Origin: an uncultured Methanobrevibacter sp.
Lineage (GTDB): Archaea; Methanobacteriota; Methanobacteria; Methanobacteriales; Methanobacteriaceae
Length of the DNA stretch: 64,000 bases
Assembly (NCBI RefSeq): GCF_937881195.1
Contig: NZ_CALGFC010000024.1
Span: 85,114-149,113 of the forward strand
Direction of reading: 5' to 3'
Both the position numbers and the translations under genes were made by a program. Below are positions 45,790 to 55,423 of the stretch, one piece after another. The stretch's first letter is position 1. Each line of letters starts with the position of its first letter. The notes below the pieces were generated by a model. The model was not told where the DNA came from, did no database searches, and was given only the letters and a program-made list of their open reading frames with translations.

Positions 45790-46416
45790 ATGAGAAATCC
45801 ATGGGAATCATTAGATTTGAATATTTATGAAAAACATATGAATTTAAAAAATGTTGCACAAATTCCTCTTCTTAATAATATAATGAAATCTCAATTTTCT
45901 TATATAGATATTGATTCTGTAGCTATTTTTGGAGTAGCTGGTGGAAATGGATTAGAACATGTAAATAATAATCTTAACAAGATTTATTGTATTGATATTA
46001 ACATTGAATATTTAGATGCAATAAAAAAAAGATATTCTCATTTAAATAACTTAATTTTTGAGAATTTAGATTTAAATGATAGTTCTATAGATTTAAAAGA
46101 AGCAGATTTAGTTATAGCTAATTTAATAATTGAATATATTGGATTAAATAGTTTTTTAACTCAAATAAAAAAAATTCGTCCTATTTATGTTTCATGTGTG
46201 ATTCAAAATAATACTAAAAATATTAAAAATAGTTTTGTTTCCGATTCTATATATTCTGATTCTTTAAAAGAAATTTCAAAATTAGGGTTTTTCATTAATA
46301 AGGCAGAATTAATAAATAAAATGAATAAAATAGATTATAAATGCATATTAAATGAAAAATATGATTTACCATACAATAAAGCATTCATTCGTTTTGATTT
46401 TAAAAAAGTCATATAA
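45790..46416 (+). CDS. Class I SAM-dependent methyltransferase-like protein
   Basis: A 208-residue protein with a Rossmann methyltransferase core: motif I SVAIFGVAGGNGLEHV (about 46-61), acidic loop IYCIDINIEYLDAIKKRY and motif LDLNDSSIDLKEADLVIANLIIEYIG. No target-recognition features identify the substrate. AGAGGTATTTTA precedes the ATG at 45790, 10 bases after the preceding gene, so the pair is cotranscribed and may work together. Confidence 0.75.
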   Translation: MRNPWESLDLNIYEKHMNLKNVAQIPLLNNIMKSQFSYIDIDSVAIFGVAGGNGLEHVNNNLNKIYCIDINIEYLDAIKKRYSHLNNLIFENLDLNDSSIDLKEADLVIANLIIEYIGLNSFLTQIKKIRPIYVSCVIQNNTKNIKNSFVSDSIYSDSLKEISKLGFFINKAELINKMNKIDYKCILNEKYDLPYNKAFIRFDFKKVI

Positions 46417-46431
46417 CTTTCTTATAGTTTT

Positions 46432-47421
46432 TTATTTTCCAAACCAATCTTCTAAACTTTTTTGGGTAGTATTAAGATTTTCCATTTTTTTTACAGCACT
46501 AAGAACTCTTTCTTGTGAAAAGTCATGTTTTCCACACAAAAATTCAATTATTTTGGTTTTATCAACTTTTTTCCATTTTATTGAATAATTTTTATTAATT
46601 TCTGGCTCTAAAAAAATATTTTTGATATCATCAATATCCATATCAAATTTAATTCCTTTCTCATTCATATAACTTTCAATATTGGAGTTTTTAACTATTT
46701 TAAGTCCAGTTTTTGCACCAATCCCTTTTATCCCTGAATTAAAATCAGTACCCACCATTAATGCAATATCGACTAATTGTTCTCTATTTATATTTAAGTC
46801 ATTTAAAACTTTTTCAAGTTCTAAATATTCTAAATCAGATAAATTACCACTTATTGTAAGATTTCTAATAATTTTTTCAGCACCAAACAATAGACAATCA
46901 TAATCTTGTGAAGCAACAGCCCATGCATCTCCATTTAGGACCATGTATGAAGCTTGGGCTTCACCTTCTCCAAATGATTGAACATAAGGAATCCCCATAA
47001 TCTGAAGAAGCTCTTTTGAAGACTCAAGAATATATGGTGACATTCTAGATGATCTTTTTGCAAACTTCATTGCAGTTTCATCATCTCCTTCTTTAAGGGC
47101 ATCTTTCCATTTTTTTTCAGCATCCTGTCTAATTTTTCGCCTTTCTTTTATTGTGTTTTCTTTATGCTCTGAAGGCTCTCCATCAAAAACATAAATAGGT
47201 TTAATTCCTTTTTCAACTATATTTGAGGTTCTGTAAAGTAGCCCACTTAAATGAGAAGTTACATTTCCTTGACTGTCCATTAATGGAGTTCCATCAACTT
47301 GGCGTATACTTGATAGAAATTGATATATGGAGTTAGCCGCATCTATTGCTATTATTTTACCATCTAAATCTTTAAAATTTATAATTTCTGGATTTACTAT
47401 GTCTTTGAATTTAACTCCCAT
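46432..47421 (-). CDS. fen: Flap endonuclease 1
   Basis: A 329-residue structure-specific nuclease that removes 5' flaps in Okazaki fragment processing and repair. N-terminal (MGVKFKDIV, DAANSIYQFLSSIRQ) and internal (YVFDGEPSEHK, GEGEAQASYMV, SQDYDCLLFGA) acidic active-site blocks are intact, and the helix-hairpin-helix GTDFNSGIKGIGAKTGLKIV follows. The extreme C-terminus QKSLEDWFGK is a PCNA-binding box. It converges with the methyltransferase gene 15 bp away. Confidence 0.96.
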   Translation of the reverse strand: MGVKFKDIVNPEIINFKDLDGKIIAIDAANSIYQFLSSIRQVDGTPLMDSQGNVTSHLSGLLYRTSNIVEKGIKPIYVFDGEPSEHKENTIKERRKIRQDAEKKWKDALKEGDDETAMKFAKRSSRMSPYILESSKELLQIMGIPYVQSFGEGEAQASYMVLNGDAWAVASQDYDCLLFGAEKIIRNLTISGNLSDLEYLELEKVLNDLNINREQLVDIALMVGTDFNSGIKGIGAKTGLKIVKNSNIESYMNEKGIKFDMDIDDIKNIFLEPEINKNYSIKWKKVDKTKIIEFLCGKHDFSQERVLSAVKKMENLNTTQKSLEDWFGK

Positions 47422-47552
47422 ATAAACACCTTAGGAAAGCAATAATCTTACTTTTAAAATTTTTATATAAATTTTCATTCTTCGATTTATATTATTTAAT
47501 TATTAGATTAAAATATATTCTATTAATTTAATAGAAAGTCTATTATATATTG

Positions 47553-48113
47553 TTAATCCTTATAATTTTTCAAAAAAGAGTCAATAGGAAATTTTTCTTC
47601 AATCCAAATTAATATCTCATCATTATGGATAATATTATAATCCCTACTCAAAAAATTAACATTAGTTTTAAAAATATTTTTCAATTCTTCGTTCGGATTA
47701 TCTTCAATTTGAACTGATTGTATTTCTCTTCTAGATTCGATGTTGTATTTTCTTAAAATTCTTCCAATAGGAATATCTGCACTTATTAAGTCTTTTTTAA
47801 ATTCTGAAGTTAATCTTTTAATAGGAATATAGGATGTTGCATAAATTAAAGGTTTAGATTCATTAAACATAACAACAACCCGATAGTTCACTTTTTCTCC
47901 TTTTTTAATATTAAGAAGCTTTGCTATATTTTCATCTGCATCTTGAAATTCTTGTTTTAATGTCTTAATTTTAATTTCACCAACTAAAACATCAAGTATT
48001 GTTGTAACAGAACCATCAGTTGCTAATAGTATTTTTTGTGTGTTTGATAATTTAAATCCTTTTTTCTCAAGTTTTCCGATCTTATCAATAATCCTAAGCT
48101 CTTTGTTATTCAT
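47553..48113 (-). CDS. Chorismate-lyase-like protein (DUF98 type)
   Basis: A 186-residue protein with the UbiC/UTRA-like fold pattern: LATDGSVTTILDVLVGEIKI (about 30-49), YRVVVMFNESKPLIYATSYIPIKRL (about 76-100) and RRYNIESRREI-type segment before a strand ending IWIEEKFPID. DUF98 proteins of methanogens have been linked to chorismate pyruvate-lyase, making 4-hydroxybenzoate for methanopterin, which is a fitting role here but is inference. AAAGGT precedes the ATG. Single gene. Confidence 0.7.
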   Translation of the reverse strand: MNNKELRIIDKIGKLEKKGFKLSNTQKILLATDGSVTTILDVLVGEIKIKTLKQEFQDADENIAKLLNIKKGEKVNYRVVVMFNESKPLIYATSYIPIKRLTSEFKKDLISADIPIGRILRKYNIESRREIQSVQIEDNPNEELKNIFKTNVNFLSRDYNIIHNDEILIWIEEKFPIDSFLKNYKD

Positions 48114-48311
48114 AAACCTTTCCTCTTTTATTTGAATAAAATAGATATCTTAAAATTTGTTTTTAATTTTTCCATATTTCTTTTTTTCTATAAAATATTT
48201 CCTATTTAATTTTAAAAGAATTATTGATCTATTTTAAAGATCATATATTAATAAAAATTCATATATTAATAAAACACTCATATAAATAAAAAGTCATATT
48301 AATTGTAAAAA

Positions 48312-49574
48312 TTATATATTCTCTGGACTTTCAATATATCCTTTTATAACTGAGCTAGCAACTACTCCTGCATTGGATAGATAAACTTCAGACTTAGGAT
48401 CTCCCATTCTTCCTTTGAAGTTTCTGTTTGTTGTGGAAATACTAACTTCTCCTTCACTTAAAACACCCATATGTCCACCTAAACAAGGACCGCACCCAGG
48501 GTTACAAATAATTGCTCCTGCATCCATAAATGTCTTTATAATTCCTTTGTCCATTGCTATTTCATATATCTCTTTTGATGCTGGAGAAACAATTAATCTT
48601 GCATCTGAATGAATTTTTTTACCCTTTAAGACTCTTGCGGCCTGTTCAAGATCTTCTAATCTTCCATTAGTACAAGAACCAATAAAGCCTTGATCAATGT
48701 GTGTTCCAATCACATTTGATATTTTTTTAACGTTATCAACATCATTTGGGCATGCAATTTGTGGTTCCATTTCGCTTATATCAAATGAGAATTCTTTTTC
48801 ATAAACAGAATCATCATCTGATTTTATAATGTCTAATTGATTAATAGATTTATTAGTTCTTTTTGTAATATATTCTAATGTATTTTTATTAGGTTCCATT
48901 ATGCCGTTTTTTGCACCCATTTCAATAGCCATATTTGTGATTGTCATTCTAGAACTAACATCTAAGTTTTCAACGGTCTCACCAAAAAACTCTGTAGATT
49001 TATATGTAGCTCCATCAGAACCTATATCTCCTATTATATTTAAAATAATATCTTTTGAAGTCGTATTATCTGGCAATTTCCCATTAATTTCAATTTTATA
49101 AGATTCTGGGACCATAAACCAAGTTTTTCCAGTTGCATAAACCATAGCTATGTCTGTTGCACCCATTCCAGTTGAAAATGCTCCAAATGCCCCATAAGTA
49201 CAAGTATGAGAATCAGCACCAACAATAATCATTCCTGGTTCTACTAATCCTTTTTCAGGCAAAACTTGGTGACATATTCCTTCTCCATTAGTATAAAGAT
49301 TTTTGATTTTTTGTTCTTTTCCAAAATTTCTAGCTACTTTATGAAATTCTGCAGAGCCTATGGTATTTGGAGGTACAGTATGATCAAATACTATTGCAAT
49401 TTTTTCTGGATTCCACACTTTTTTGGCTATTTTTTCAAAGGTTTTAATTGCTGGTGGTGAAGTCCCATCGTGAGACATAGCTAAATCTACATCAACTTCG
49501 ATTATTTCGCCAGGAATTACATCATGCCCAACTTTTTTTGAGAGAATTTTTTCAGTAATATTCAATTTTAACAC
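48312..49574 (-). CDS. aksD: Homoaconitase/isopropylmalate isomerase large subunit (AksD type)
   Basis: A 420-residue aconitase-family large subunit. Cluster-binding cysteines occur in ADSHTCTYGAFGAF (C about 129), IGSCTNGRLEDLEQAA (C about 297) and NPGCGPCLGGHMG. Immediately downstream of aksA (33 bp), so it most likely hydrates and dehydrates homocitrate-series acids for 2-oxosuberate and coenzyme B, rather than leucine synthesis; LeuC cannot be excluded by sequence alone. The small subunit (AksE) is not in the window. Confidence 0.85.
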   Translation of the reverse strand: MLKLNITEKILSKKVGHDVIPGEIIEVDVDLAMSHDGTSPPAIKTFEKIAKKVWNPEKIAIVFDHTVPPNTIGSAEFHKVARNFGKEQKIKNLYTNGEGICHQVLPEKGLVEPGMIIVGADSHTCTYGAFGAFSTGMGATDIAMVYATGKTWFMVPESYKIEINGKLPDNTTSKDIILNIIGDIGSDGATYKSTEFFGETVENLDVSSRMTITNMAIEMGAKNGIMEPNKNTLEYITKRTNKSINQLDIIKSDDDSVYEKEFSFDISEMEPQIACPNDVDNVKKISNVIGTHIDQGFIGSCTNGRLEDLEQAARVLKGKKIHSDARLIVSPASKEIYEIAMDKGIIKTFMDAGAIICNPGCGPCLGGHMGVLSEGEVSISTTNRNFKGRMGDPKSEVYLSNAGVVASSVIKGYIESPENI

Positions 49575-49607
49575 TCTTTAGTATTTATTAAGTCTATTTA
49601 ATCATAT

Positions 49608-50792
49608 TTAAATGTCAAATGGGCCGCGCACTGTTTTCACAATATGATTAAAAACCCCATCATCAATATATGTTCCTTCTTCTCTGTTCTTTTTAACTTC
49701 TTCAACAATTTTACAGAGTTCATCTTTTGTTACTTCAACACCGCACTGATCAAGCTTTGCTTTCACTGCTCTACAACCAGAATGTTTTCCAAGAACTAAT
49801 TGTCTTTTTTGTCCAACTAATTCTGGTAAAAATGGTTCATATGTTAATGGTTCTTCAATAACGGCATCTACATGTATTCCTGATTCATGTCTAAATATGT
49901 TTCTTCCAACAATTGGTTTAGTACTATGTACTGGAACTTTAGTATATTTTTCAACAAGTTTTGATAATTCTTGGATATGTTTTATTTTAAACCCTAAATC
50001 TACTCCATAAATAAGTTTTAATGCCATTATTAACTCTTCAAGAGAAGTATTTCCTGCTCGTTCTCCAATACCATTCACTGTAGTTGATACGGCACTTCCT
50101 CCTGCAAGAAGGCCAGATATGGAATTTGAAAGAGCCATACCAAAATCATTGTGGCAATGTAAAGCTATTTGGATATTTAAAGTCTTTTTAAGTTCTTTTA
50201 CAAGAAAATCCATTCCTTGTGGACTTATTGAACCTACGGTATCTGCAATATGAATTCTATCTGCTCCAAAATCTTCTGCTTTTTTATAAATTCTTTTTAA
50301 AAAATCTAAATCTGTTCGTGTAGCATCTTCTGCAGAGAAAGCAACAAATAAACCGTGTTCTTTAGCATATTCTATAGAATTCATACATACATTTAGTGCT
50401 TGTTCTCTACTTAGATGTAATTTATGTTCAAGATGAAGATCTGAAGTTGACATAAATGTTATAATTCCATCAACATCACAATCAATTGCTTTATCGATGT
50501 CTTCTTTTTTTGTTCTAGCTAATGATATTATTTGAGCATTTAAACCTTCATTGGCTATAGATTTGACCGCATTTCTTTCTTGATTAGATACTATGGGGAA
50601 ACCGGCCTCAATTTGATGAATTTTTAGTTCATCAAGCTTTTTAGCTATTTCTAATTTTTCTTCGGGATTTAAACACACATCAGGTGTTTGTTCACCATCA
50701 CGAAGTGTAGTATCATAAATTGTAATTTTCTTTGGAAACTTTAATTTTGCTTCTTTATTAAAGGGGCTTACATAATATTGCAATTGGTTCAC
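49608..50792 (-). CDS. aksA: Homocitrate synthase AksA
   Basis: A 394-residue DRE-TIM acyltransferase: TIYDTTLRDGEQTPDVCLNP (about 24-43), CDVDGIITFMSTSDLH, ALHCHNDFGMA and the GKHSGCRAVKAKL end block. It lacks the C-terminal regulatory domain of LeuA or CimA, and the HSTKPIVGRNIFRHESGIHVDAVIEEPLTYEPFLPE stretch is typical of AksA. It condenses 2-oxoglutarate and acetyl-CoA and elongates the chain toward 2-oxosuberate for coenzyme B. First gene of the aksA-aksD pair; AGGTGAACC before the ATG. Confidence 0.88.
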   Translation of the reverse strand: MNQLQYYVSPFNKEAKLKFPKKITIYDTTLRDGEQTPDVCLNPEEKLEIAKKLDELKIHQIEAGFPIVSNQERNAVKSIANEGLNAQIISLARTKKEDIDKAIDCDVDGIITFMSTSDLHLEHKLHLSREQALNVCMNSIEYAKEHGLFVAFSAEDATRTDLDFLKRIYKKAEDFGADRIHIADTVGSISPQGMDFLVKELKKTLNIQIALHCHNDFGMALSNSISGLLAGGSAVSTTVNGIGERAGNTSLEELIMALKLIYGVDLGFKIKHIQELSKLVEKYTKVPVHSTKPIVGRNIFRHESGIHVDAVIEEPLTYEPFLPELVGQKRQLVLGKHSGCRAVKAKLDQCGVEVTKDELCKIVEEVKKNREEGTYIDDGVFNHIVKTVRGPFDI

Positions 50793-51288
50793 CTAAAATT
50801 CAAAATGAATATTTAAAGAATCTTTTATTAAATTTAATCTCATATTAAATATTTATTAAAATAAATTATTTATACTTATTAAAATAAATTATCTATATTT
50901 ATTAAAATAAATTATTTAAAAATTATTTTTGAAAGATATAAATTATTTTTATAGAATATGTTAATTATCATTAATATAATTAATTTATAACATTATACTG
51001 ATTAATAATTATATGGAATATACTTAATTTATTGTAGATTAACATATTGATTTTTTATTGTAGATATACATAATTGATTTATAAAATATACTTAATAATC
51101 TATTTATAAATATATTTAAAAAAAATTCAAATAATTAATTTGTTTTCTATGATTTATATTTGTTTTTCTTTTTTTTAAAATATCTAATATCCTTTTTAAT
51201 ATTGCTGAAATAGCTATTATAATTAAAAAAATTTTATTAATGGATTTTTAATATTTTTTAGCTTTTCATTTTATTAAAAGAATCAAAT
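50793..51288. other. AT-rich gap upstream of aksA
   Basis: About 500 bp. TTATTAAAATAAATTATTTA-type direct repeats (about 50845-50920) and TTGATTTTTTATTGTAGAT repeats (about 51030-51070) were seen; no gene or RNA could be recognised. It holds the aksA promoter. Confidence 0.5.
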
Positions 51289-51423
51289 CTATATTTCATA
51301 TCCACAAATATTACATTTGAATATTGTTTTCCCTTTCATTGTCCTTGATTTTTTCATTTCTCCACCACAAAGAGGACATTTAACATCTTTATCAACAACA
51401 AAATCTTTTATTTCATTATTCAT
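51289..51423 (-). CDS. 44-residue zinc-ribbon protein
   Basis: A short frame reading MNNEIKDFVVDKDVKCPLCG, then GEMKKSRTMKGKTIFKCNICGYEI. Two knuckles (CPLCG at 16-20 and CNICGY at 37-42) are spaced as in a compact zinc ribbon. Good codon structure and the paired CxxC make it a real gene despite its size. No strong ribosome binding site precedes the ATG. Function unknown; similar tiny zinc ribbons bind nucleic acid or proteins. Stands alone between argG and aksA. Confidence 0.75.
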   Translation of the reverse strand: MNNEIKDFVVDKDVKCPLCGGEMKKSRTMKGKTIFKCNICGYEI

Positions 51424-51597
51424 AAATAGATTTATGTTTTTGTTTATATTAATTTTTTTCTAATCTTTAATCTATCTCATATTCTCATATTTTAATATCT
51501 CAAAATATTGATGATATGGTTTAAATATCAAAAATAAGAATGAAATAGGAAGTAAAAAAATAATAAAAAAATAATAAAATAAAAATAAAATAAAAAT

Positions 51598-51656
51598 AGA
51601 AGTAGAAATAGAAGTAGAAATAAAAGTAGAAATAAAATTAGAAATAAAAAGATAAA
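51598..51656. repeat. 12-bp purine-rich tandem repeat
   Basis: About four to five copies of AGAAGTAGAAAT and variants (AAAAGTAGAAAT, AAAATTAGAAAT) lie between the zinc-ribbon gene and argG, 60-120 bp beyond the argG stop. The strand bias (all purines on plus) makes them T-rich on the minus strand, so they may end the argG transcript. Confidence 0.65.
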
Positions 51657-51718
51657 ATAAGACTAGAAGAGAAATAATAATAAAGTATTTTAGAATTATA
51701 TTTTTTTTATTATTATTT

Positions 51719-52894
51719 TCATTTTGTTAACTTTTGATAAATTGCTGCTTGTAATCCATGGTATTTAATCATACCTTCTACTTCTTTTTGATCATTTTCT
51801 TTATCTTCAAAGCTTATTTGCTCAATATCATGTAAACTATAATCTGATTCACGTGATAATGGGAGAATTGATCCTTTAAATAATTTGAGAACTACTTTTC
51901 CAGTTACTCTTAATTGCATATTATCTATGGCTTGGTCCATATCTTCTCTGAGAGGTTCTTGCCAAAGAGCATTATATATTAGATCTGCATATTTAGTACT
52001 CATATATTCTGAGAATAATATTTCATCTTTTGTAAGAACTAATTCTTCTAAGGCTTTATGTCCATAGATTAAAAGGTTTGCCCCTGGCACTTCATAGATT
52101 TCCCTACTTTTAAGGCCAATCATACGGTTTTCTATTGTGTCAATTCTTCCAATTCCATTTTCTCCCGCAATTTTGTTGGCTGTTTCTATAATTTCAAAAA
52201 GAGGCATAATTTTTCCATCAATAGCTATTGGTACTCCTTCTTCAAATTCAATAGCTACTTTTGTTGGCCTGTTTTTAGCATCTTCAGCAGAGGATGTCCA
52301 AGCATATATTTCTTCAGGTGGCTCATTAGCAGGATCTTCAAGAATATCTCCCTCAATTGATCTGCCCCAAATGTTTTCATCTATACTATATATTTTATCA
52401 GAAGATATGGGGATTCCATGTTTTTTTGCATATTCTTGTTCTTCTGTTCTTGTTAAATTTAAATCTCTAATTGGGGCAATTATATCAAAATTAGACATGG
52501 ATCTAATAATTGCCTCAAATCTAAATTGATCATTACCTTTACCTGTACAACCATGAGCTATTGCTTTAGCCTCTTCTTTTTCAGCTATTTCAATAATCTT
52601 CATAGCTATTAGGGGTCTTGCAAGAGCTGTACTTAATGGGTATCCTTCATATACAGCATTTGATTTTATTCCTTTAGCTATATATTCATTTGCAAATTCA
52701 TCTTTAGCATCGATGGTGTAATGCTTTTCAACTCCAAGGTTTCTGGCCCCTTCTTCTGCCTTCTCTACTTCTTCTTTTGGTTGACCAACATCTACACATG
52801 CAGTTATTACTTCTAGATTATATTTCTCTTCTAATAATTTAACACACACGGTGGTATCTAATCCACCACTAAATGCAAGAACTACTTTTTCCAT
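51719..52894 (-). CDS. argG: Argininosuccinate synthase
   Basis: A 391-residue enzyme ligating citrulline and aspartate in arginine synthesis. The PP-loop KVVLAFSGGLDTTVCVKLL (about 3-21), ALARPLIAMKIIEIA, HGCTGKGNDQFRFE and ENIWGRSIEGDILEDP are characteristic. GGTGA lies 5 bases upstream of the ATG. Single gene with a long AT-rich upstream region that holds the DtxR-like palindrome about 650 bp away. Confidence 0.96.
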   Translation of the reverse strand: MEKVVLAFSGGLDTTVCVKLLEEKYNLEVITACVDVGQPKEEVEKAEEGARNLGVEKHYTIDAKDEFANEYIAKGIKSNAVYEGYPLSTALARPLIAMKIIEIAEKEEAKAIAHGCTGKGNDQFRFEAIIRSMSNFDIIAPIRDLNLTRTEEQEYAKKHGIPISSDKIYSIDENIWGRSIEGDILEDPANEPPEEIYAWTSSAEDAKNRPTKVAIEFEEGVPIAIDGKIMPLFEIIETANKIAGENGIGRIDTIENRMIGLKSREIYEVPGANLLIYGHKALEELVLTKDEILFSEYMSTKYADLIYNALWQEPLREDMDQAIDNMQLRVTGKVVLKLFKGSILPLSRESDYSLHDIEQISFEDKENDQKEVEGMIKYHGLQAAIYQKLTK

Positions 52895-53389
52895 TTATTT
52901 CACCATGATTTTTTGAAATTTAATTAAAATTAAATGATAATTATTAATAATTTATTGTTATAATGATTAATATTATCAATATTAAATAAATAATTTGATT
53001 TTTTCTTTTAATACTATTTTAATTCTAATTGATAAATTAATAATAGTATAATAATATATTCAAAATATAGTATTTTTATATTCTTTGTATTTTACAATTC
53101 TATATATTATAATATTTAAAGATAATTAAATATGCTTTGTTATAATTTAGCTGATTTAATAGTTTTTAAATATAATTATCAGATTCAAATTATTTTTATT
53201 AAATAAAAATTCTTTATTAATTATTTATTATAATATAATTTGTTAAATATAATATAATATTTTAGATTAATAAAATAGGTTATATAATTAATTATTTTAA
53301 AATTAATTACATTAAAATTATTTTTTAAATAAAATAAGTATTTATTTGTAAATTAGATATTATTTATTAAAAAATTTTTAGTTTAAACA
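52895..53389. other. AT-rich gap upstream of argG
   Basis: About 500 bp of almost pure A/T with the argG promoter. No gene, RNA or clear palindrome recognised. Confidence 0.5.
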
Positions 53390-53540
53390 GAAGAAAAGCC
53401 CTTAATTGGCATTTAATTAGAATAAAAGCTGAGATGACACATTATGAAAAAATTTCTGCCAATTAAGGAATGAGACCTTTTTCCAAATATTTCTCTTTTG
53501 GATGTTTTAGATTTCACATTTAATAGTTGTATTTCTTAAT
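53390..53540 (-). ncRNA. Candidate small RNA with 12-bp hairpin, DtxR-like promoter site
   Basis: Perfect 12-bp arms CCTTAATTGGCA (53400-53411) and TGCCAATTAAGG (53457-53468) enclose 45 bases with the GC-richer AGCTGAGATGACACAT. A palindrome and TATA-like sequences (53541-53575) lie next to it. Transcription on the minus strand would start near 53545 and end at GGGCTTTTCTT just past the left arm; transcription on the plus strand would end at GACCTTTTT. Neither strand has a coding frame. The long arms and higher GC than surroundings argue for a structured RNA; orientation and existence of a transcript are inferred. Confidence 0.4.
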
Positions 53541-53549
53541 ATATAAATG

Positions 53550-53565
53550 TTTAGGTATACCTAAA
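53550..53565. promoter_or_regulatory. Palindrome resembling a DtxR-family operator
   Basis: TTTAGGTATACCTAAA is a perfect 16-bp palindrome. Its core TTAGG-N4-CCTAA has the same symmetry and bases as the DtxR consensus half-sites (iron or manganese regulators). TATA-like sequences flank it on both sides (ATATATAAAT to the left, AAATATAAAT on the minus strand to the right), so it could control a transcript in either direction. The nearest protein gene on the plus strand is 700 bp away. Confidence 0.55.
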
Positions 53566-54263
53566 TTATTTATATTTTATTTATCATTTTTCATATTACA
53601 TAATCAGATTCAATAAATATAGATTCTATATTAAATTAGGATTGTTATAATTAATTCAATAAATTAAATAGTTCTTTAAATTTAAGTATTTCTATAATTT
53701 GAATACATATTATATTTAAATACAATGATTTCTATAATATTAATAATAATATATAAATAAACTTTAGTGGAATAATTATTATAAATAAATATCTATAAAA
53801 ATTATTTTTTATTGTTTTTACTATTTAATAATTGGATAATAGTAAATTCATTATTAATTTTTTTTGTTAATTCACTAGATATTCTTTAATAATAGATTAT
53901 CTTAATATTTTTTAATAATAATATTATTTTAATATAATATTATTTTAATAATTTTTAATAATATAATTTAATAATATAATATCTATATAATAAATTTTAT
54001 ATCTATAATTTTATATCTTAAAATATATTGTGGGAGTGTATAATTTAATAGCTTTTGAATAAACTATTCTAATAATCTGTAAATTGGGTTTTAATATACT
54101 AACTTGCTATTTTTAGTAGTTCTTAATTTATTAATTCTTAATTTTATATTTTTAATAATATTTAATAGTATTAATATGATATTTGATTAAATGTATATAT
54201 GATTAAATTATCCATATTCCTATTTATTTATCACTTTATTAAAAATTTTGAAGGGGGATTTCT
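53566..54263. other. AT-rich gap before the second aspartoacylase-like gene
   Basis: About 700 bp, dense in AATAATATTATTTTAATA-like repeats (53870-53995). GTGGGAGTG (54032-54040) looks like a ribosome binding site but no frame of useful length follows. No other feature recognised. Confidence 0.45.
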
Positions 54264-55112
54264 ATTAAAGGTTATATAGGTTTTAAAAGAGGAAAAAAAC
54301 AGGATTCAGTATCTTCTATTGATATAGAATCTAATCTGAAAAATTCTGGAATATTTAATAAATCTAAATCAGATACCTACTTAAAAATAGATCAGATTTC
54401 CAATGATTCTGGAGGATATGTAGCAGCTAATAGTCAAATTTTTAATAATATTCCTAATACTCCCCTTTCGATAGAAATATTAAATGAATCTATTAGAGGC
54501 ACCCCTATAATTAAATTTGGATCTTCTTCTCCAAAAGTTATGATAATTTCAGGGATACATGGAAACGAATTGCCTCCTCAGATTGCAGCTATTAATCTGA
54601 TTCATAAATTATATGAATTAGATAAAGAAGATAAAATTTTCGGCACTGTTTATATTATCCCTTTCTCCTCTCCTAAATCAACGATGGTTAATTCGAGATG
54701 GTTTGATGGTGTTGATTTAAATAGGGCAACATGTGTCGATGGGTCAATAACAAATAATATTCTTTCTAAGATAAAAAAATTAAATTTGAATTCAGTAGGA
54801 GATTTCCATTCTACTTCTATAAATAGTATGCCTGGAAAAGAAGGGATATTTTGCACAATGGAGCCCTCTCCAGAGAGTTTTCAGATTGCAAAATATATAG
54901 CTGATTCAACAAATTCAGAAGTTCTGTTTTATAAAAATGCAGGTAATGTATATCAAGGAGCTCTTGAAGATGAATGTAACATCGCTTTGATACCAGCTGT
55001 TACCTGTGAAGTTTTATCTCCTAATGGATTAGCTGAAAAAGAAGCTTTTGAACACTCACTTGATCAAATGGAACATTATTTATCCTATTTTGGAATAATT
55101 TCATTAGATTGA
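54264..55112 (+). CDS. Aspartoacylase/AstE-like zinc hydrolase, apparent ATT start
   Basis: 282 residues from the ATT at 54264. GGGGGA lies 5 bases before it, and no ATG, GTG or TTG lies in frame between a stop (54252) and the ATG at 54540, which falls in the first strand of the catalytic domain. The missing region includes SIEILNESIRGTPIIKFG, which aligns with the paralogue at 42542, so the long form is real. The zinc motif is intact: SGIHGNELPPQ (HxxE) and GDFHSTS; DLNRAT keeps the substrate-binding arginine. No membrane anchor. Aspartoacylase and succinylglutamate desuccinylase act on N-acyl amino acids; the true substrate here is unknown. Confidence 0.8.
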   Translation: MKGYIGFKRGKKQDSVSSIDIESNLKNSGIFNKSKSDTYLKIDQISNDSGGYVAANSQIFNNIPNTPLSIEILNESIRGTPIIKFGSSSPKVMIISGIHGNELPPQIAAINLIHKLYELDKEDKIFGTVYIIPFSSPKSTMVNSRWFDGVDLNRATCVDGSITNNILSKIKKLNLNSVGDFHSTSINSMPGKEGIFCTMEPSPESFQIAKYIADSTNSEVLFYKNAGNVYQGALEDECNIALIPAVTCEVLSPNGLAEKEAFEHSLDQMEHYLSYFGIISLD

Positions 55113-55423
55113 ATTAACTAAATTTGCTTATTGCATAAATTTACAATTTGAAAGGTTAAACTTATTATATTTTATAAATTTATTTTTTAAAGGCATTTTC
55201 TAAATTGCATTTTTTATTTTTTATTAATCTGCTTCTTTTTTAAGTTTATATATTATCGTTATTAATTTCTAACTTTTTTATTATCATATTCTATTTTTCT
55301 CTATTTTTATTATTAATTTAGAATAAAATTCTTCTATTACTTTTCAAATGCTAACAAAATAACTATTTATATATAAGTATCAATTATTATTGAATATTTA
55401 TTTATAAATAATTTGGTGATTTT

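Noticed and set aside
53400..53468. TPP riboswitch suggested by CTGAGATGA inside the hairpin region
   Set aside because: Only the CTGAGA element matches. The second conserved half (ACC-TTGAACCTGATC and the GGATAATGCC region) is absent, and the downstream gene is not thiamine-related.
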